Shown here piece after piece: positions 1 to 10,952 of a stretch of DNA of 64,000 bases. The number at the start of each line of letters is the position of its first letter. The stretch's first letter is position 1. Source of the stretch: Odontocerum albicorne (Eukaryota; Arthropoda; Insecta; Trichoptera; Odontoceridae); the NCBI GenBank assembly GCA_949825065.1, contig OX463852.1:13988127-14052126 (forward strand), given 5' to 3'. The position numbers and the translations under genes were made by a program. Below the pieces are notes generated by a model. It worked only from the letters and a program-made list of their open reading frames with translations. It searched no databases and was not told the origin of the DNA.

Positions 1-48
1 ACAGCTGAAAATGTTAATGTACCAATTTTTAGGGGTGCAATTAAATGG

Positions 49-98
49 TAAATATGTATAACCAGTAAAATACACATTTTACTGGTTATACATATTTA
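49..98. repeat. Perfect 23-bp inverted repeat (hairpin)
   Basis: Positions 49-71 and 76-98 are exact reverse complements separated by 4 bases (acac). The shape fits a small foldback element or MITE remnant. No target duplication was identified. Confidence 0.8.
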
Positions 99-1403
99 TA
101 TTAATATATAATAAATAGCCTAGTAGTGCATATTTTTTTATTAACTATATATTTTTTAAATTAAAATATGAAAGTCTCAAGGTTATCTATTACATCAAAA
201 TGTTAATTTAAGCTCCAATATCGTATCTAAGAATATTATAATAGAAAACACCACTTGATTTTCAGTCATTTTGATGTCATAAGAAATTCAATGATTATAA
301 AATGAACAAACTTATACTAAGTAGTTTAATAAATATTAAAAAATATTAATTTGTTTCAATTATTATTTTTTTAGTTTAGGCAATTAACTCTGCCGAGAAT
401 GTTTCATGTTTATATTCTTTTAGCATAGATTTATTCTTGGAGTACAGATATACCATATATCATTTTAGTATAAATATCTGTGCTGAAATAATATATATAA
501 ATTTGTAAATTTTATTAAGCAGCTACTTTTATTTATTTATTCCTTGCTGTGTCTGGATCATCGATTGTTAATTATGCCACATATTTCCAATAAGCTGCAA
601 CAGAGGTTGCCATATCATTTGCATCTATCAGGTTTTGCCCCGAGTATGTAATTCTGATTAACAAGTTGATATGTATTGTAATTCCTGTTTAGCCTTACAA
701 TCACATTCAACGCTACTTTTGTTCAAGAAATCTCGTTTCTACATGTCCATCTAGTTACCCCTACTCAGAATCTATAAGTTGCTCAATGAAGAGATCTATA
801 ACATATGCAGACTGTTTAAAAAGCAATATGAAATAAAAATATGTTTGATTATAACCATAAACAATAGGATAGGACATCAAAACAAATTTAATCACAGTCA
901 GGCATCCCCTGGAAATATCCTAAATTCGTTTATGGTCAACTCTTCCAACCTCGGAACATCAAAATCAGCACATCCACTTTAACAAGTTTTTCAAGAATTT
1001 AATGTCTACTTACTCGTGATGTAAAATTATATGTAATTTCATATATTTACGCTTTGCTTTATCACAAATTACCCATATTTGATTAACTCACTAGTAAGTA
1101 TTTTAGGCCAAATTAATATATCATAAATTCAATAATTTAATATCTTTTTTGTTTAGATTTAATATTTTAATCAATATTTATCAATCAAAAGAGCCGAAAT
1201 AAGGGAAAAATATAGTGAGAACCATTTCAGTCACTTGTCTATGTTTCAGCCTTTACAATGTAAATATATTATTTTTATTTAGTATTAATAAGTAACGCAA
1301 CATTAATGTCTAGAAATAAACTGTTTTCAGTTCCTTTTAGAAAACTTCAAGACCTTCCTCTGATTGCAAATCCACTAGAGGGATATTTTGGGCACAGACA
1401 CAA

Positions 1404-1456
1404 AAATACAATAAAGTTTGTCAGAAAAATTATTTCTGATAAACTTTATTGTATTT
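1404..1456. repeat. 24-bp near-perfect inverted repeat
   Basis: Arms 1404-1427 and 1433-1456 match at 23 of 24 positions around a 5-base loop. It is probably a small foldback element, with no coding content. Confidence 0.75.
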
Positions 1457-2036
1457 CTCACCAAAAACATATGCTTGAAAATAAAATCTGAGAGTAGCCA
1501 GATTGTTTTGCATTTTGGTGATAAATGCTATGACTCAATTTTCTTGAACATTGAGTCATAAACCTTGGTGTTAATGTCGACATTTTGAGAATGTTGCAGC
1601 TTTCATCTTCAGGAATTATTGGTTATCATTTCTGCAATTAATGGTGTTGCACGCAGAATTCCGTTTTGTCTATATAATCTCAATTTTTATTAGTCTCATT
1701 TTATGATCAAACAAAATGAGGTTTGAAATCTTAAATTATAGTCATGATTCGGTATATTATTTTAATGGTCAAATTATCTTGAAATATTGATTATCTGCAT
1801 AACTAGAAAGATGTCGCTGGGTACTTTCATACAAAAGTAAAAAAGCTTTCAGTCTTTTAAATTTTATGAAACTGTGAGATAAAAAGTTTTCCTAGCCCAA
1901 AAACGTTTGGGCAATGATGATTTAATTTAAAAATATAATAACGAATATTTTTTTGCAATATCATGCTATATTAGGTTATCTTTTATGAAAGATAATTTTG
2001 AATATATAATAATTTTGATGATTTTAAATTCTGCTT

Positions 2037-2116
2037 AAATTAATTTTCAATTAAAATTAATCTCAATTAGATATTGAAATTAATTTTCAATTAAAATTAA
2101 TCTCAATTAGATATTG
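2037..2116. repeat. Tandem duplication, 2 x 40 bp
   Basis: A 40-bp AT-rich unit at 2037-2076 is repeated exactly at 2077-2116, implying a recent local duplication by slippage or unequal exchange. Confidence 0.85.
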
Positions 2117-2141
2117 TTATGTACATTAATTAAATGATGTA

Positions 2142-2593
2142 TAGTAGAGTGCCGATTATATGTGTTGGGGGACACTCGAACTCGGATAACTGAAAAAAAC
2201 TGTTAATTCAAATTTAGTTTTTATTGAATAAAATATTTTAAGAGTTGAAATATTAGATAAATGTTGTTACGCAAGACGAGTACACAAAGAAATTTTCTCA
2301 ATGTTTTGAACGATATAAATGCTGAATGCCGGCATCATACCGCAGTAATTACATTGGGAAGCCCTGGATCTACATATTTTTTCGTGTCGGTTTGGACATG
2401 GGGAAACACCGCCAACTTAATAGAATTAGTGAATTGCTGTAATGTAAACCATAGATTTTATAACAGTTTAGGTCCTTGTTTTGTAATTTTCACGTTAATT
2501 TTTTTTTCGGGATTACTTAAAAAAATTATACAATACTACAGAGGACCATTGCTAATTCAACTTATAGATCATTAGCCCCGGATAATCTGTGCT
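2142..2593. mobile_element. Possible pogo/Tigger-type DNA element remnant
   Basis: The left edge (gtagagtgccgattat, followed by ggataactga) and the right edge (ccccggataatctgtgct) resemble pogo/Tigger terminal sequence, which typically contains repeated GGATAA-like motifs. The interior encodes nothing recognisable. The right side stops where the piggyBac copy begins at 2594, so the end may have been lost to that insertion. This is a family guess from end motifs only. Confidence 0.3.
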
Positions 2594-3850
2594 TTAACCC
2601 TTTCCGGTTCACAAAAAAAAAAAAATGTTCCATCCGGTCCACAAAAGATTTACAGAATTACAGGGTAAAACAATACATCCAGGTTGTTTTTAATAAAACT
2701 ATATTTATGTTCACAATTTTTTATTTATTTTAAATGTATAGAATAATGCTCTAATTATTACATTTTATACACATCTAAAGTATGATATCGGTGAAAACAT
2801 TCACCGATGCAAAGGCCGGGCTTTCTCTCACAAGTTACACAAATGTATCGCGTTTCTTTCCTACCTCCAGGAATTTTTCTGTTGGAGCATTCCAGGCAAT
2901 CTTTATGCTTCCCTTGAGGGTTAGGGTATAAGAAATTACCCTTTTTGTCCAGTCTTTGATCTCTATCGCCCGTGGAAACCCGTCCAGTTTTTATAGTTTG
3001 AGCCCGAAAATCACCAACCAAACTCAACAATAATTCTTCTCGGAATTTGATATGTGATGTTGCTTTTCTTCCTTCTTGAGTTGCACGCTGTTTATACAGA
3101 ATATAGGAATTGATGATGGACGTCTCCATCCCCCAGAAATAAAGCTTTCTCCACCATTTGAGGGTAATCCTGTTCTATTTACCACGATCGTGCCTGTGAG
3201 ATAACATTTTACATCTAATAATTCTTTTGCAAGCACGAGATTTGTATAGAAACGATCAGTGAATATATGATAACCGGCTGCGTTGGGTATCGAAAGTTTC
3301 AAATTATTGTATAAATGCAATACAATTCTTGATGTAAATGATAAATCTGGTCGAGAGCATCAGTTGTTATTTTACCATAATATGCTACAAAAGAATACAC
3401 GTAGCTGGTTTTAGAATCTGCTAAAACGTATATCCTCAGCCCCCATTTTGTAGGCTTCTTCGGGTTGAAGGAAATGTACATAAATCTTCCTTTGAATCCC
3501 ACCGTCGATTCATCTACTGGTAAATTTTCATCGGGAACACGGGAAGTGTTCTCGAAATTTTCCTTCCAGGTACATGAGGAAATTGTTCACCCTTTGAATT
3601 CTGGTTCTAAATTCTTGCGTAGCACTTGAGATTGTTTCTAAATGCAAAGACCAAAAAATTTGCAAAAACCGTCTGCGTGGGAAAAATTTTCCGAAAAAAG
3701 GATTTTTTTTATGAAAAGCACGAGACCAATATTCTTTTAGTTCAGCTACATCGATAAGCCCCATGTTGATAATAACCCCCAAAAATGCAACGGAATCTTC
3801 CGAAGTAATGACGAATATCATATGCTGATGTAATATACTAACAATATTTA
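2594..3850 (-). mobile_element. piggyBac element, copy 1 (degraded)
   Basis: The left end begins with TTAA at 2594-2597 followed by CCCTTTCCGG, the same terminus as the copy at 18583. The interior is a minus-strand transposase remnant. The right end is not clear: a weak ttaagggtt occurs near 3935, but the expected inverted copy ggaccggaaagggttaa is absent, so the right boundary is approximate. The element has lost its N-terminal coding part and right terminus. Confidence 0.75.
2758..3821 (-). pseudogene. piggyBac transposase remnant (C-terminal two thirds)
   Basis: Read on the minus strand in broken frames: 3821-3528 (FLGVII..GLIDVAELKEYW), 3502-3299 (GFKGRFMYISFNPKKPTKWG), 3320-3024 (FTDRFYTNLVLAKELL..LTGTIVVNRTGLPS), and 3129-2758 ending in a cysteine-rich C-terminal finger (CLEC, CVTC, CIGECFHRYH). 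These are hallmark segments of PGBD4-like transposases. At least three frame breaks are present. The break after FREHFPCSR near 3530 is also present in the copy at 18815, so it predates the two copies. Not functional. Confidence 0.85.
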
Positions 3851-4150
3851 GACATTGTTTTGAGCATGAAGCAGATGTTTACATGGACACGCCAGGCGTG
3901 TTCTCAGCGCTGGACGAGTTAAAAGTATCAAGGCTTAAGGGTTACATAGTACAAAAATTGCCAATAATTCATGCTGTTTTATTCATAACCAAAATAATAT
4001 CAATCCAGCCGGTATGCAGAATAGTACAACATAATACAGGCTATTAATATAAAAAAATCATATGAAACAACAAAATATAACATCTGAATTTTTTTTTGAA
4101 AAATGAATTTCTCGATAACATTAATTTAAAAATGCAATTATACAATGGAG
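3851..4150. other. Intergenic, no feature seen
   Basis: AT-rich spacer between piggyBac copy 1 and the retrotransposon; no open frame or repeat that I recognise. Confidence 0.5.
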
Positions 4151-4212
4151 TTTGAGTGTTTCTCGATACTATGAGTTCTTATATAAGATATTCGTTCTTT
4201 CTTTCGATGGTC

Positions 4213-6480
4213 TTACTGCCCATATCGAGCTTTGGCCTCCGTCAATCTTCGCCTCCAACTCCTCCTGTCTTCCGCCACAACCCTCCAATCCTGCGCCTGC
4301 AGCAGCCGGGTTGCGTCTCTCTCAACTTCGTCCTCCCATCGCAGCCTCGGCCTGCCCACTCTTCTTCTTCCACCCGGGTGTCCCTTCAGGATTCTTTTGG
4401 GTGCTAGCGATGACGGCATTCTCTGCACATGTCTTTCTGATGGCATATTCCAGACTCAGATTGAAAAGTGTAGGGGCCAGTCCGTCCCCCTGTTTGAGAC
4501 CCTGAGATACGATAAGCTCGTCTGTGAGCTCTCCTCCTATCTTAACTCTACACTTTGTGTTACTCATTGTAGCCCTTATAAGCCTTACTAACTTTGTGGG
4601 TATATTAAATGTTAAAAGTATGTCATACAGTTTTTCCCTAATAATGTTGTCATAGGCCTGCTTGAAGTCTATGAATAGTTGATAAATGTCAACATCGAAT
4701 TCCCAGCATTTGTTCAGGATCTGTCTTACTGTATATAATTGATCACTTGTTGATCTGTTCCTTCTGAACCCGGCCTGATACTCTCCTATAATGCCCTCTG
4801 CCAAATGTTCAATCCTCAATAGTTAGTATTTTGTACGTTGTGCTCAACAATGATATTCCTCTGTGATTTTCACATTCCAGTTTATCTCCCTTCTTAAGTA
4901 TCGGACATATTATGCTCAACTGCCAATCCTTCGGAATCTCTTCCAAGTCCCATATCATATCTTGTTGATTAGTCTATGGATCAACCTATGAAGGTGTTCG
5001 GTTCCACATTTCAGCAGCTCGGATGGTATATTATCCGCCCCTGGGGCCTCGTTATTTTTTAATTTCATAATTGCCAGTCTTACTTCTGTGAGCGGTGGGG
5101 GGGGGGGGGTGGAGACTGACTTTCTGATAATTCTCCTTGGGTACAGTATCAGTTCCCAGTTGTGTATTCGGATTGAGTAGTTGCTGGAAGTATTCTTTCC
5201 ATCTGTTTTTGACTTTTCTGTGTCTGCTATGATGTCCCCGTTGGAGTCTCTACATAAATTGGTGTTTGGCTAAAACCCTTTTCTAGAATATGTTGGCTGC
5301 CTTATAGGCTTCTCTTGTATTGTTGTCAACAAAGTCCCGTTCCATTTTCTGCAGTATATTGTTCATATAGACTTTTTTCTTTTTTCTCAGCATGTGATTG
5401 GTTTCTCTCCTAGCGTCTTCATACGCCTGCCTTTTGGCCCTTGTATCTCGTTCCATAAATAGTTATCTTAGTCTATTTTACTCATTTATTTTTACTCTGT
5501 ATTCCTCGTCAAACCACGGGTTTCTAGTTTGTCTGGGTTTATTACCTATGCCGGCTTTGGCTGCATTTAGGACTGCATTCTATACTTTATCCCAATGGTT
5601 CTCTAAGGCTTTTTGAGATATGGCATCATCTAATTCAATTGTCAGCTTTTCCGCAAGAGCGTTTTGGTATCTTTCTCGACCTTCAGGTGTTCCAAGTGCT
5701 ATTGAATTGAATTTTGGTGTATTCTGTTGTCTTCTTCCCCCATTATTACCGATGCGACTCCTATATGTGGCCACCACCATGTAGTGATCTGAATCACAAT
5801 TCGCTACTCTGTATGTTCTTAGATTCATAACGCTGGAGGCTCCTCTTTTTTCTATCAAAATGTGGTCAATTTGATTGTGGTGTCTGCCATTTGGAGAGGT
5901 CAATATCTATTTATATGTCTTTCCTAGGAAACTGTGTCGAGGATATTACCATGTTCCTAGATTCAGCAAGATCTATTACAAAATACCCATTATTGTTGCT
6001 GTCTGTGTGCAAGCTATGTCTTCCGGTAATGTGCTGACAAATTATATCCTTGCCAATTTTTGCATTGAGATCGCCCATGACAATCTTTATATCATTGGAG
6101 GCGATTGAGTCAAAAACCTGTTCCGGTTTCTGATAAAAAGTGTCCTTAACTGAGCCATCTTTATGTTCGGTTTCCGCATGTACATTTACTATTGACACAT
6201 TAAAGAATCTTGTTTTAATGCGGAGGACACACATTCGCCCGTTTATGGGCCTAAAACCAATAATGTTATTCATGACTCTTTCATCCACTATAAATGCAGC
6301 CCCAAATTGATAGTGCCTTGTGTTACCACTGTGCAGTATTGTGTGATTTCTTGTATCAAATGTCTCACCATTCAGCCACCTCGTTTCTTGTACTGCCAAT
6401 ATATGTACCTTGTACTTCCTCTGCGGTCAATTCATTGAGAGCTCCACCTCTGTATAAAGTTCTTACATTCCATGTTCGAT
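4213..6480 (-). pseudogene. Non-LTR retrotransposon ORF2 remnant (endonuclease + RT)
   Basis: Minus strand, broken frames. 6399-5911 is an apurinic-type endonuclease (AVQETRW.. start, then KIVMGDLNAKIG). 5903-5580 continues it (NGRHHNQIDHILIEKR, CDSDHYMVVATYRSRIG). After AT-rich decayed sequence, 4860-4322 gives reverse transcriptase ([16 protein letters not shown], then GEYQAGFRRNRSTSDQ, LFIDFKQAYD, GLKQGDGLAPTLFNLSLEYAIR). A C-terminal tail follows (GHPGGRRRVGRPRLRWEDEVERDA, about 4446-4213). The catalytic YADD-type block of the RT is missing: sequence jumps from LEYAIR straight to the tail. The layout resembles the craniofacial-development-protein-2-like elements common in insects. Dead. 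Confidence 0.88.
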
Positions 6481-6539
6481 ATTGCATAAGATATTATATA
6501 ACTTTTTCTAAGAATACCTTCGCGCAATTTCCATAGATT

Positions 6540-7500
6540 TAAGGGCTCCTATCCACTATGAATCCTTAAATGGTGTATTCAACTTCTATCGTTTGAGACT
6601 GATTTCCACACTGTCCATAGCTGCCAAGTTTTTTTCCATTTTGAATCCTTTCATGACATTTTTTTTACAATATCCACAGCTGTAGGTCTTCTCTCCATAC
6701 TTTCATTATAATACATACAGTTTTTTTTTTTTAATTCTTGTCACGTTGCGACTGCTGTAGAGTTTCTCTCCACTATGAATTCTAATATGTTTCAGATAAT
6801 ATTTTTTGAAGAATTTCTTCACACAATTTTCAAAGCTGTAGGGTTTCTTTCTAGTATGAATACTTGAATGGCATATTATATTATGTAAAAAAAAAATATG
6901 TTTTCGCACAATTCATACATTTGTAGGGCTTCTCCTTCACTATGAATCCTCAAATGGCACATAGTTTACAGCTGCAAGGCTTCTCTCAACTATGAATTCT
7001 TTAAAGAGATTTTAATGATTTTTTTCGTGAGAATGACTTATCACATTGTGCACAGCTGCAAGGCTTATCTCCACTATGAATTATTTTGAGAGAATCTAAA
7101 ATAAATTTTTGTTAGAATCTTTTATCACATTGTCCACAGCTAAGTAAGGCTTCTCTCCACTACGACTCCTTTCATGAGATTTTAAATTATCAATTTGTTA
7201 TAATGTCTTATCACATTGTTCACAGTTGTAAGGCTTCTCTCCACTATGAATACATTCATGAGATTTTAAAAGGTATTTTTGCAAGAATGTCTTATCACAT
7301 TTTCCACAGCTGTAAGGCTTCTCTCCACTATGAATCCTTTCATGATATCTTAATTAGTATTTTTATGAGAAAACCTGTGAACAATTTACATAACTATAAA
7401 AATTATCTCCAAATAGATTAATTTTTATGTTTTAAACTCATTTTTTGTGTAAATAACTTATTACAAGCTTCCAGAACTTTCTCCACTATGAATTCTTTGT
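6540..7500 (-). pseudogene. Decayed C2H2 zinc-finger array (paralogue 1)
   Basis: About a dozen degraded 84-bp units still read on the minus strand as finger fragments with HSGEK-type linkers (for example RIHSGEKLYS, HTRKKPYSFENC). Stops and indels interrupt every frame, and several finger cysteines are lost. The array sits directly downstream of the exon at 7515-7612 and is the dead counterpart of the 8657-10143 array. Confidence 0.85.
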
Positions 7501-7514
7501 TTGAGTTTTAAATT

Positions 7515-7612
7515 TTAACTGTTTGAGAACATGTTTCCACAATGTTCAAAGCCATGATAACCATTTGCACTGCTTTTATTTTCACTAAATTGGTTGCTCA
7601 CATCACCTGAAT
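7515..7612 (-). pseudogene. 5' part of zinc-finger exon, paralogue 1 (early stop)
   Basis: A splice acceptor (tatatttttag) precedes codons NSGDVSNQFSENKSSANGYHGFE, closely matching NSGDMSNQVSKEKSSKNGSHGFE of the intact paralogue at 10143. The frame then hits a stop at 7515-7517 before any complete finger, so the finger array at 6540-7500 cannot be translated from it. Confidence 0.8.
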
Positions 7613-7927
7613 CTAAAAATATATGAAAATTAAGTAAAATCTCTGAATTATATATTATTTTAATATTGATGGGTTGAAAACATAGATTTAAGTTCTTTTT
7701 TAAAAAAACATTTCTCAAATAAGAGTTATTAGATTTATACAACATACATGTATACATACTACTTGGATTACATTTTTAACTTAAAGAAAAATTGACATGG
7801 TTAAGATAAAAACATATTGACTTTATTATTTGTCCTATTTCAAACCAAATTAAAATGATGATATTGGTAAGAATTTAATCAACTAGCGAAAACTTATTCC
7901 AAATACAATTAAAATATTTATACTCGC

Positions 7928-8128
7928 TTGTTATTGTATCCGTTTCACAAACATCAACAGTCTCTGTGTTACTGCCCCGAGCACATTCCTGTTTTATATC
8001 TGCTTCCTGTGTGTTTATAGCAATATCAGGTAATACTGGCGGAGTGACCTCTTCTACATTTTCTTCTTTTATGGAAAAATTTGATTCAATTTGAAATACC
8101 AAGTTATGTGATGACTGGGCCTTAAAAT
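7928..8128 (-). pseudogene. Leader exon of zinc-finger paralogue 1
   Basis: The exon runs from an acceptor (tttcctag) at 8129-8130 to a donor at 7927. It encodes DFKAQSSHNLVFQ, then FSIKEENVEE and EADIKQECARG, matching the paralogue at 10452-10706 in sequence and phase (phase 1 at both ends). The homologous donor here reads GCGAGT instead of GTGAGT, so it is either a rare GC donor or a mutated one. With the early stop in its partner exon, this copy is most likely a pseudogene. Confidence 0.75.
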
Positions 8129-8141
8129 CTAGGAAAAAAAA

Positions 8142-8186
8142 AGAAGATTTTATTGATTCAGAAGATTAAAAGCAATAAAATCTTCT
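8142..8186. repeat. 14-bp inverted repeat upstream of paralogue 1 leader exon
   Basis: agaagattttattg at 8142-8155 is the reverse complement of caataaaatcttct at 8173-8186. The small hairpin lies in the presumed intron. Further partial copies of the same words follow to about 8215. Confidence 0.55.
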
Positions 8187-8506
8187 ATTATTGATTCAAA
8201 TCTTCTGAAGCACTAAAAGATGATAATATATTATACAGAAAACTAAACAAATTTTCTTTGACTTGAACTCCGTTAATAAGACTATGCTTGATAATAAGAC
8301 CAACACAGCACTAATAAGGCTACCTTATCTTAATATGGTAGGGCATTTCAGCTTTGGAAGAATGCTCAAGAATCGTGGGCACAATTATTATCTGTAATAG
8401 TTCCAAGTTAGGAGCGGAAGAAAAATTAGACCAAGGGTTTGGTTCTCATCAGCAGAAATACCTAATTATTTATGTTCTTCAGATGATATTGATAACAAAT
8501 TTATTA

Positions 8507-8656
<150 letters not shown>

Positions 8657-10143
8657 CTACTCTCCACTATGAATCCTTTCATGAAGTTTTAAACTACGTT
8701 TATTTGTGAATGTCTTATCACATTGTCCACAGCTGTAAGGCTTCTCTCCACTATGACTCCTTTCATGAGATTTTAAATTAGATTTTTGCGAGAATAACTT
8801 ATCACATTGTCCACAGCTGTAAGGCTTCTCTCCACTATGAATCCTTTCATGAAGTTTTAAATTGTATTTTGTTGAGAATGCCTTATCACATTGTTCACAG
8901 CTGTAAGATTTCTCTCCACTATGACTGCTTTCGTGAAATTTCAAAGAACATTTTTGTGAGAATACCTTTTTACATTGTCCACAGCTGTAATGCTTCTCTC
9001 TCCTATGAATTCCTTCATGTTTTTTTAAACAATTTTTTTGTGAGAATGTCCTCTCACATTGTCCACAGCTGTAAGGCTTCTCTCCACTATGAATCCATTC
9101 ATGAGATTTTAAATGACCTTTTTGTGAGAATGTCTTATCACATTGTCTACAGCTGTAAGGCTTCTCTCCACTATGAATCCTTTCATGTAATTTTAATTTA
9201 TCTTTTTGCGAGAATGCCGCATCACATTGCCCACAGCTGTAAGGCTTCTCTCCACTATGAATCATTTCATGAAGTTTTAAACTACGTTTATATGTGAATG
9301 TCTTATCACATTGTCCACAGCTGTGAGGCTTCTCTCCACTATGAATCCTTTCATGATATTTTAAATGAAATTTTCGTGAGAATGTCTTATCACATTGTCC
9401 ACAGCTGTGAGGCTTCTCTCCACTATGAATCCTTTCATGATATTTTAAATGAAATTTTTGTGAGAATATCTTATCACATTGTCCACAGCTGTAAGGCTTT
9501 TCTCCATTATGAATCCTTTCATGTAATTTTAATTTATCTTTTTGCAAAAATGTCGCATCACTATGAATCCTTTCATGTAATTTTAATTTATCTTTTCGCG
9601 AGAATGTTCCATCACATTGTCCACATCTGTAAGGCTTTTCTCCACTATGAATCCTTTCATGTAATTTTAATTTATCTTTTCGCGAGAATGTCGCATCACA
9701 TTGTCCACAGCTGTAAGGCGTCTCTCCACTATGGATCCATTCATGAGATTTTAAATTACCTCTTTGTGAGAATGTCTTATCACATTGCCCACAGCTGTAA
9801 GACTTCTCTCCACTGTGAATCCTTTTATGAAGCTTTAAACTACGTTTATTTGTGCATGTTTTATTACACTGTCCACAGCTGTAAAGCTTCTCTCCACTAT
9901 GAATCCTTTCATGTAATTTTAATTTATCTTTTCGCGAGAATGTCGCATCACATTGTCCACAGCTGTAAGGCTTCTCTCCCCTATGACTCTTTTCATGATG
10001 TTTTAAATTATCTATTTGTGAGAATGTCGTATCACATTGTCCACAGCTGTAAGGCTTCTCTCCACTATGACTTCTTTCAAAGCCATGAGAACCATTTTTA
10101 CTACTTTTCTCTTTACTTACTTGGTTGCTCATATCGCCTGAAT
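8657..10143 (-). CDS. C2H2 zinc-finger protein, 16-finger exon (paralogue 2)
   Basis: Likely nuclear DNA-binding protein; target unknown. After an acceptor (tttttag) at 10144-10145 the exon reads NSGDMSNQVSKEKSSKNGSHGFE and then 16 complete C2H2 fingers of the form CxxC-12-HxxxH, plus one partial finger lacking its cysteines (SDATFLQKDKLKLH, after finger 6). Linkers are HSGEKPYSC rather than the usual TGEKP. Fingers are nearly identical at DNA level in 84-bp units, so the array evolves by unit gain and loss. Variable helix positions differ between fingers (RKDKLKL, QKSNLKS, NKRSLKL, RKFHLKY), which suggests selection on recognition. It joins in phase to the leader exon 10452-10706. A nonsense change ends it at 8657. 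No stop interrupts the 16 fingers, so it may be functional. Confidence 0.9.
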
Positions 10144-10451
10144 CTAAAAATATACGAAATATAAGAAAAAATCTATAAATTATTGAAGGGTTGAAAAGAT
10201 CGATTCTAGATCGTTTATTTATGAAGCATTCCTCAAATTTGATTTTTTTTATTTAAACAACAATTAACTTGTATTGAATTGTTAACTTAGAAAAATATTG
10301 CCAGAGTTAAGATAAAAATATTTAACCCTCATTATTTATGATAAGGCTTAACTTGAATCCTATTTCAAACCAAATTAAGAAATGTTGTTGTTCAGAATTT
10401 AATGAATACGCGAAAACTTATTCAGATTACAATTAAAATAATTATACTCAC

Positions 10452-10706
10452 TCATTATTGCATGCGTGTCAGAAACATCAGCAGTCTCTGTGTTACTGTC
10501 CCGAGCACATTCATTTTTTATATTCGCTTCCTGAAAGTCCATAGCAAAATTAGGAAACACTGGCGCAGTATCCTCTGGTACAGTTTCTTCTTTTATGAAA
10601 ATATCTGAACAGATTTCCAATTCCAAATCATAGGATTGCCTTTGTGAACTCATTATTGAGGTAATTTCTGTATTAAATATGTCATAAGATGGCTGGGCTT
10701 TAATAT
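10452..10706 (-). CDS. Leader exon of zinc-finger paralogue 2
   Basis: The acceptor catag precedes (D)IKAQPSYDIFN and the exon ends at a GTGAGT donor (10451-10446). Both ends are phase 1, and the join to 10143 restores ..HAIM-NSGDMSNQ. It carries two psi-K-x-E motifs, FIKEE and NIKNE, as do its paralogues at 7928-8128 and 12540-12723, which could be sumoylation sites. I recognise no KRAB, ZAD or BTB domain. The initiating ATG may be IMSSQRQ within this exon or lie in an upstream exon not found. Confidence 0.75.
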
Positions 10707-10952
10707 CTATGAAAAAAACATACAAGTTCAAAAGTAAGAAAACAAATAGATAATATATTATCAACAACTCGAAACCTTTTTTCTTTGACTTTCTGTTAAT
10801 AAGTCTGAACTGACAATAAAGCCAACACAGCACGAATAAACCTATCTTATCTTAATATGGCATGACTTTTTAGCTAAAACGATGTGACTCAAGGAGATTA
10901 TTAGGTCGAATGCTCAAGAAGATTGATGGTCCGGTTAATATATGTAATACTA

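Larger units (their letters stand above)
1..2140. other. AT-rich gene-poor stretch
   Basis: I see no credible coding sequence here; the short open frames have no family resemblance. It holds two hairpins (49-98 and 1404-1456) and one perfect tandem duplication (2037-2116), each listed separately. Confidence 0.6.

Noticed and set aside
8869..10164. Long plus-strand open frames reading [17 protein letters not shown] repeats
   Set aside because: They are the antisense of the zinc-finger array; the 84-bp unit happens to lack stops in that frame.
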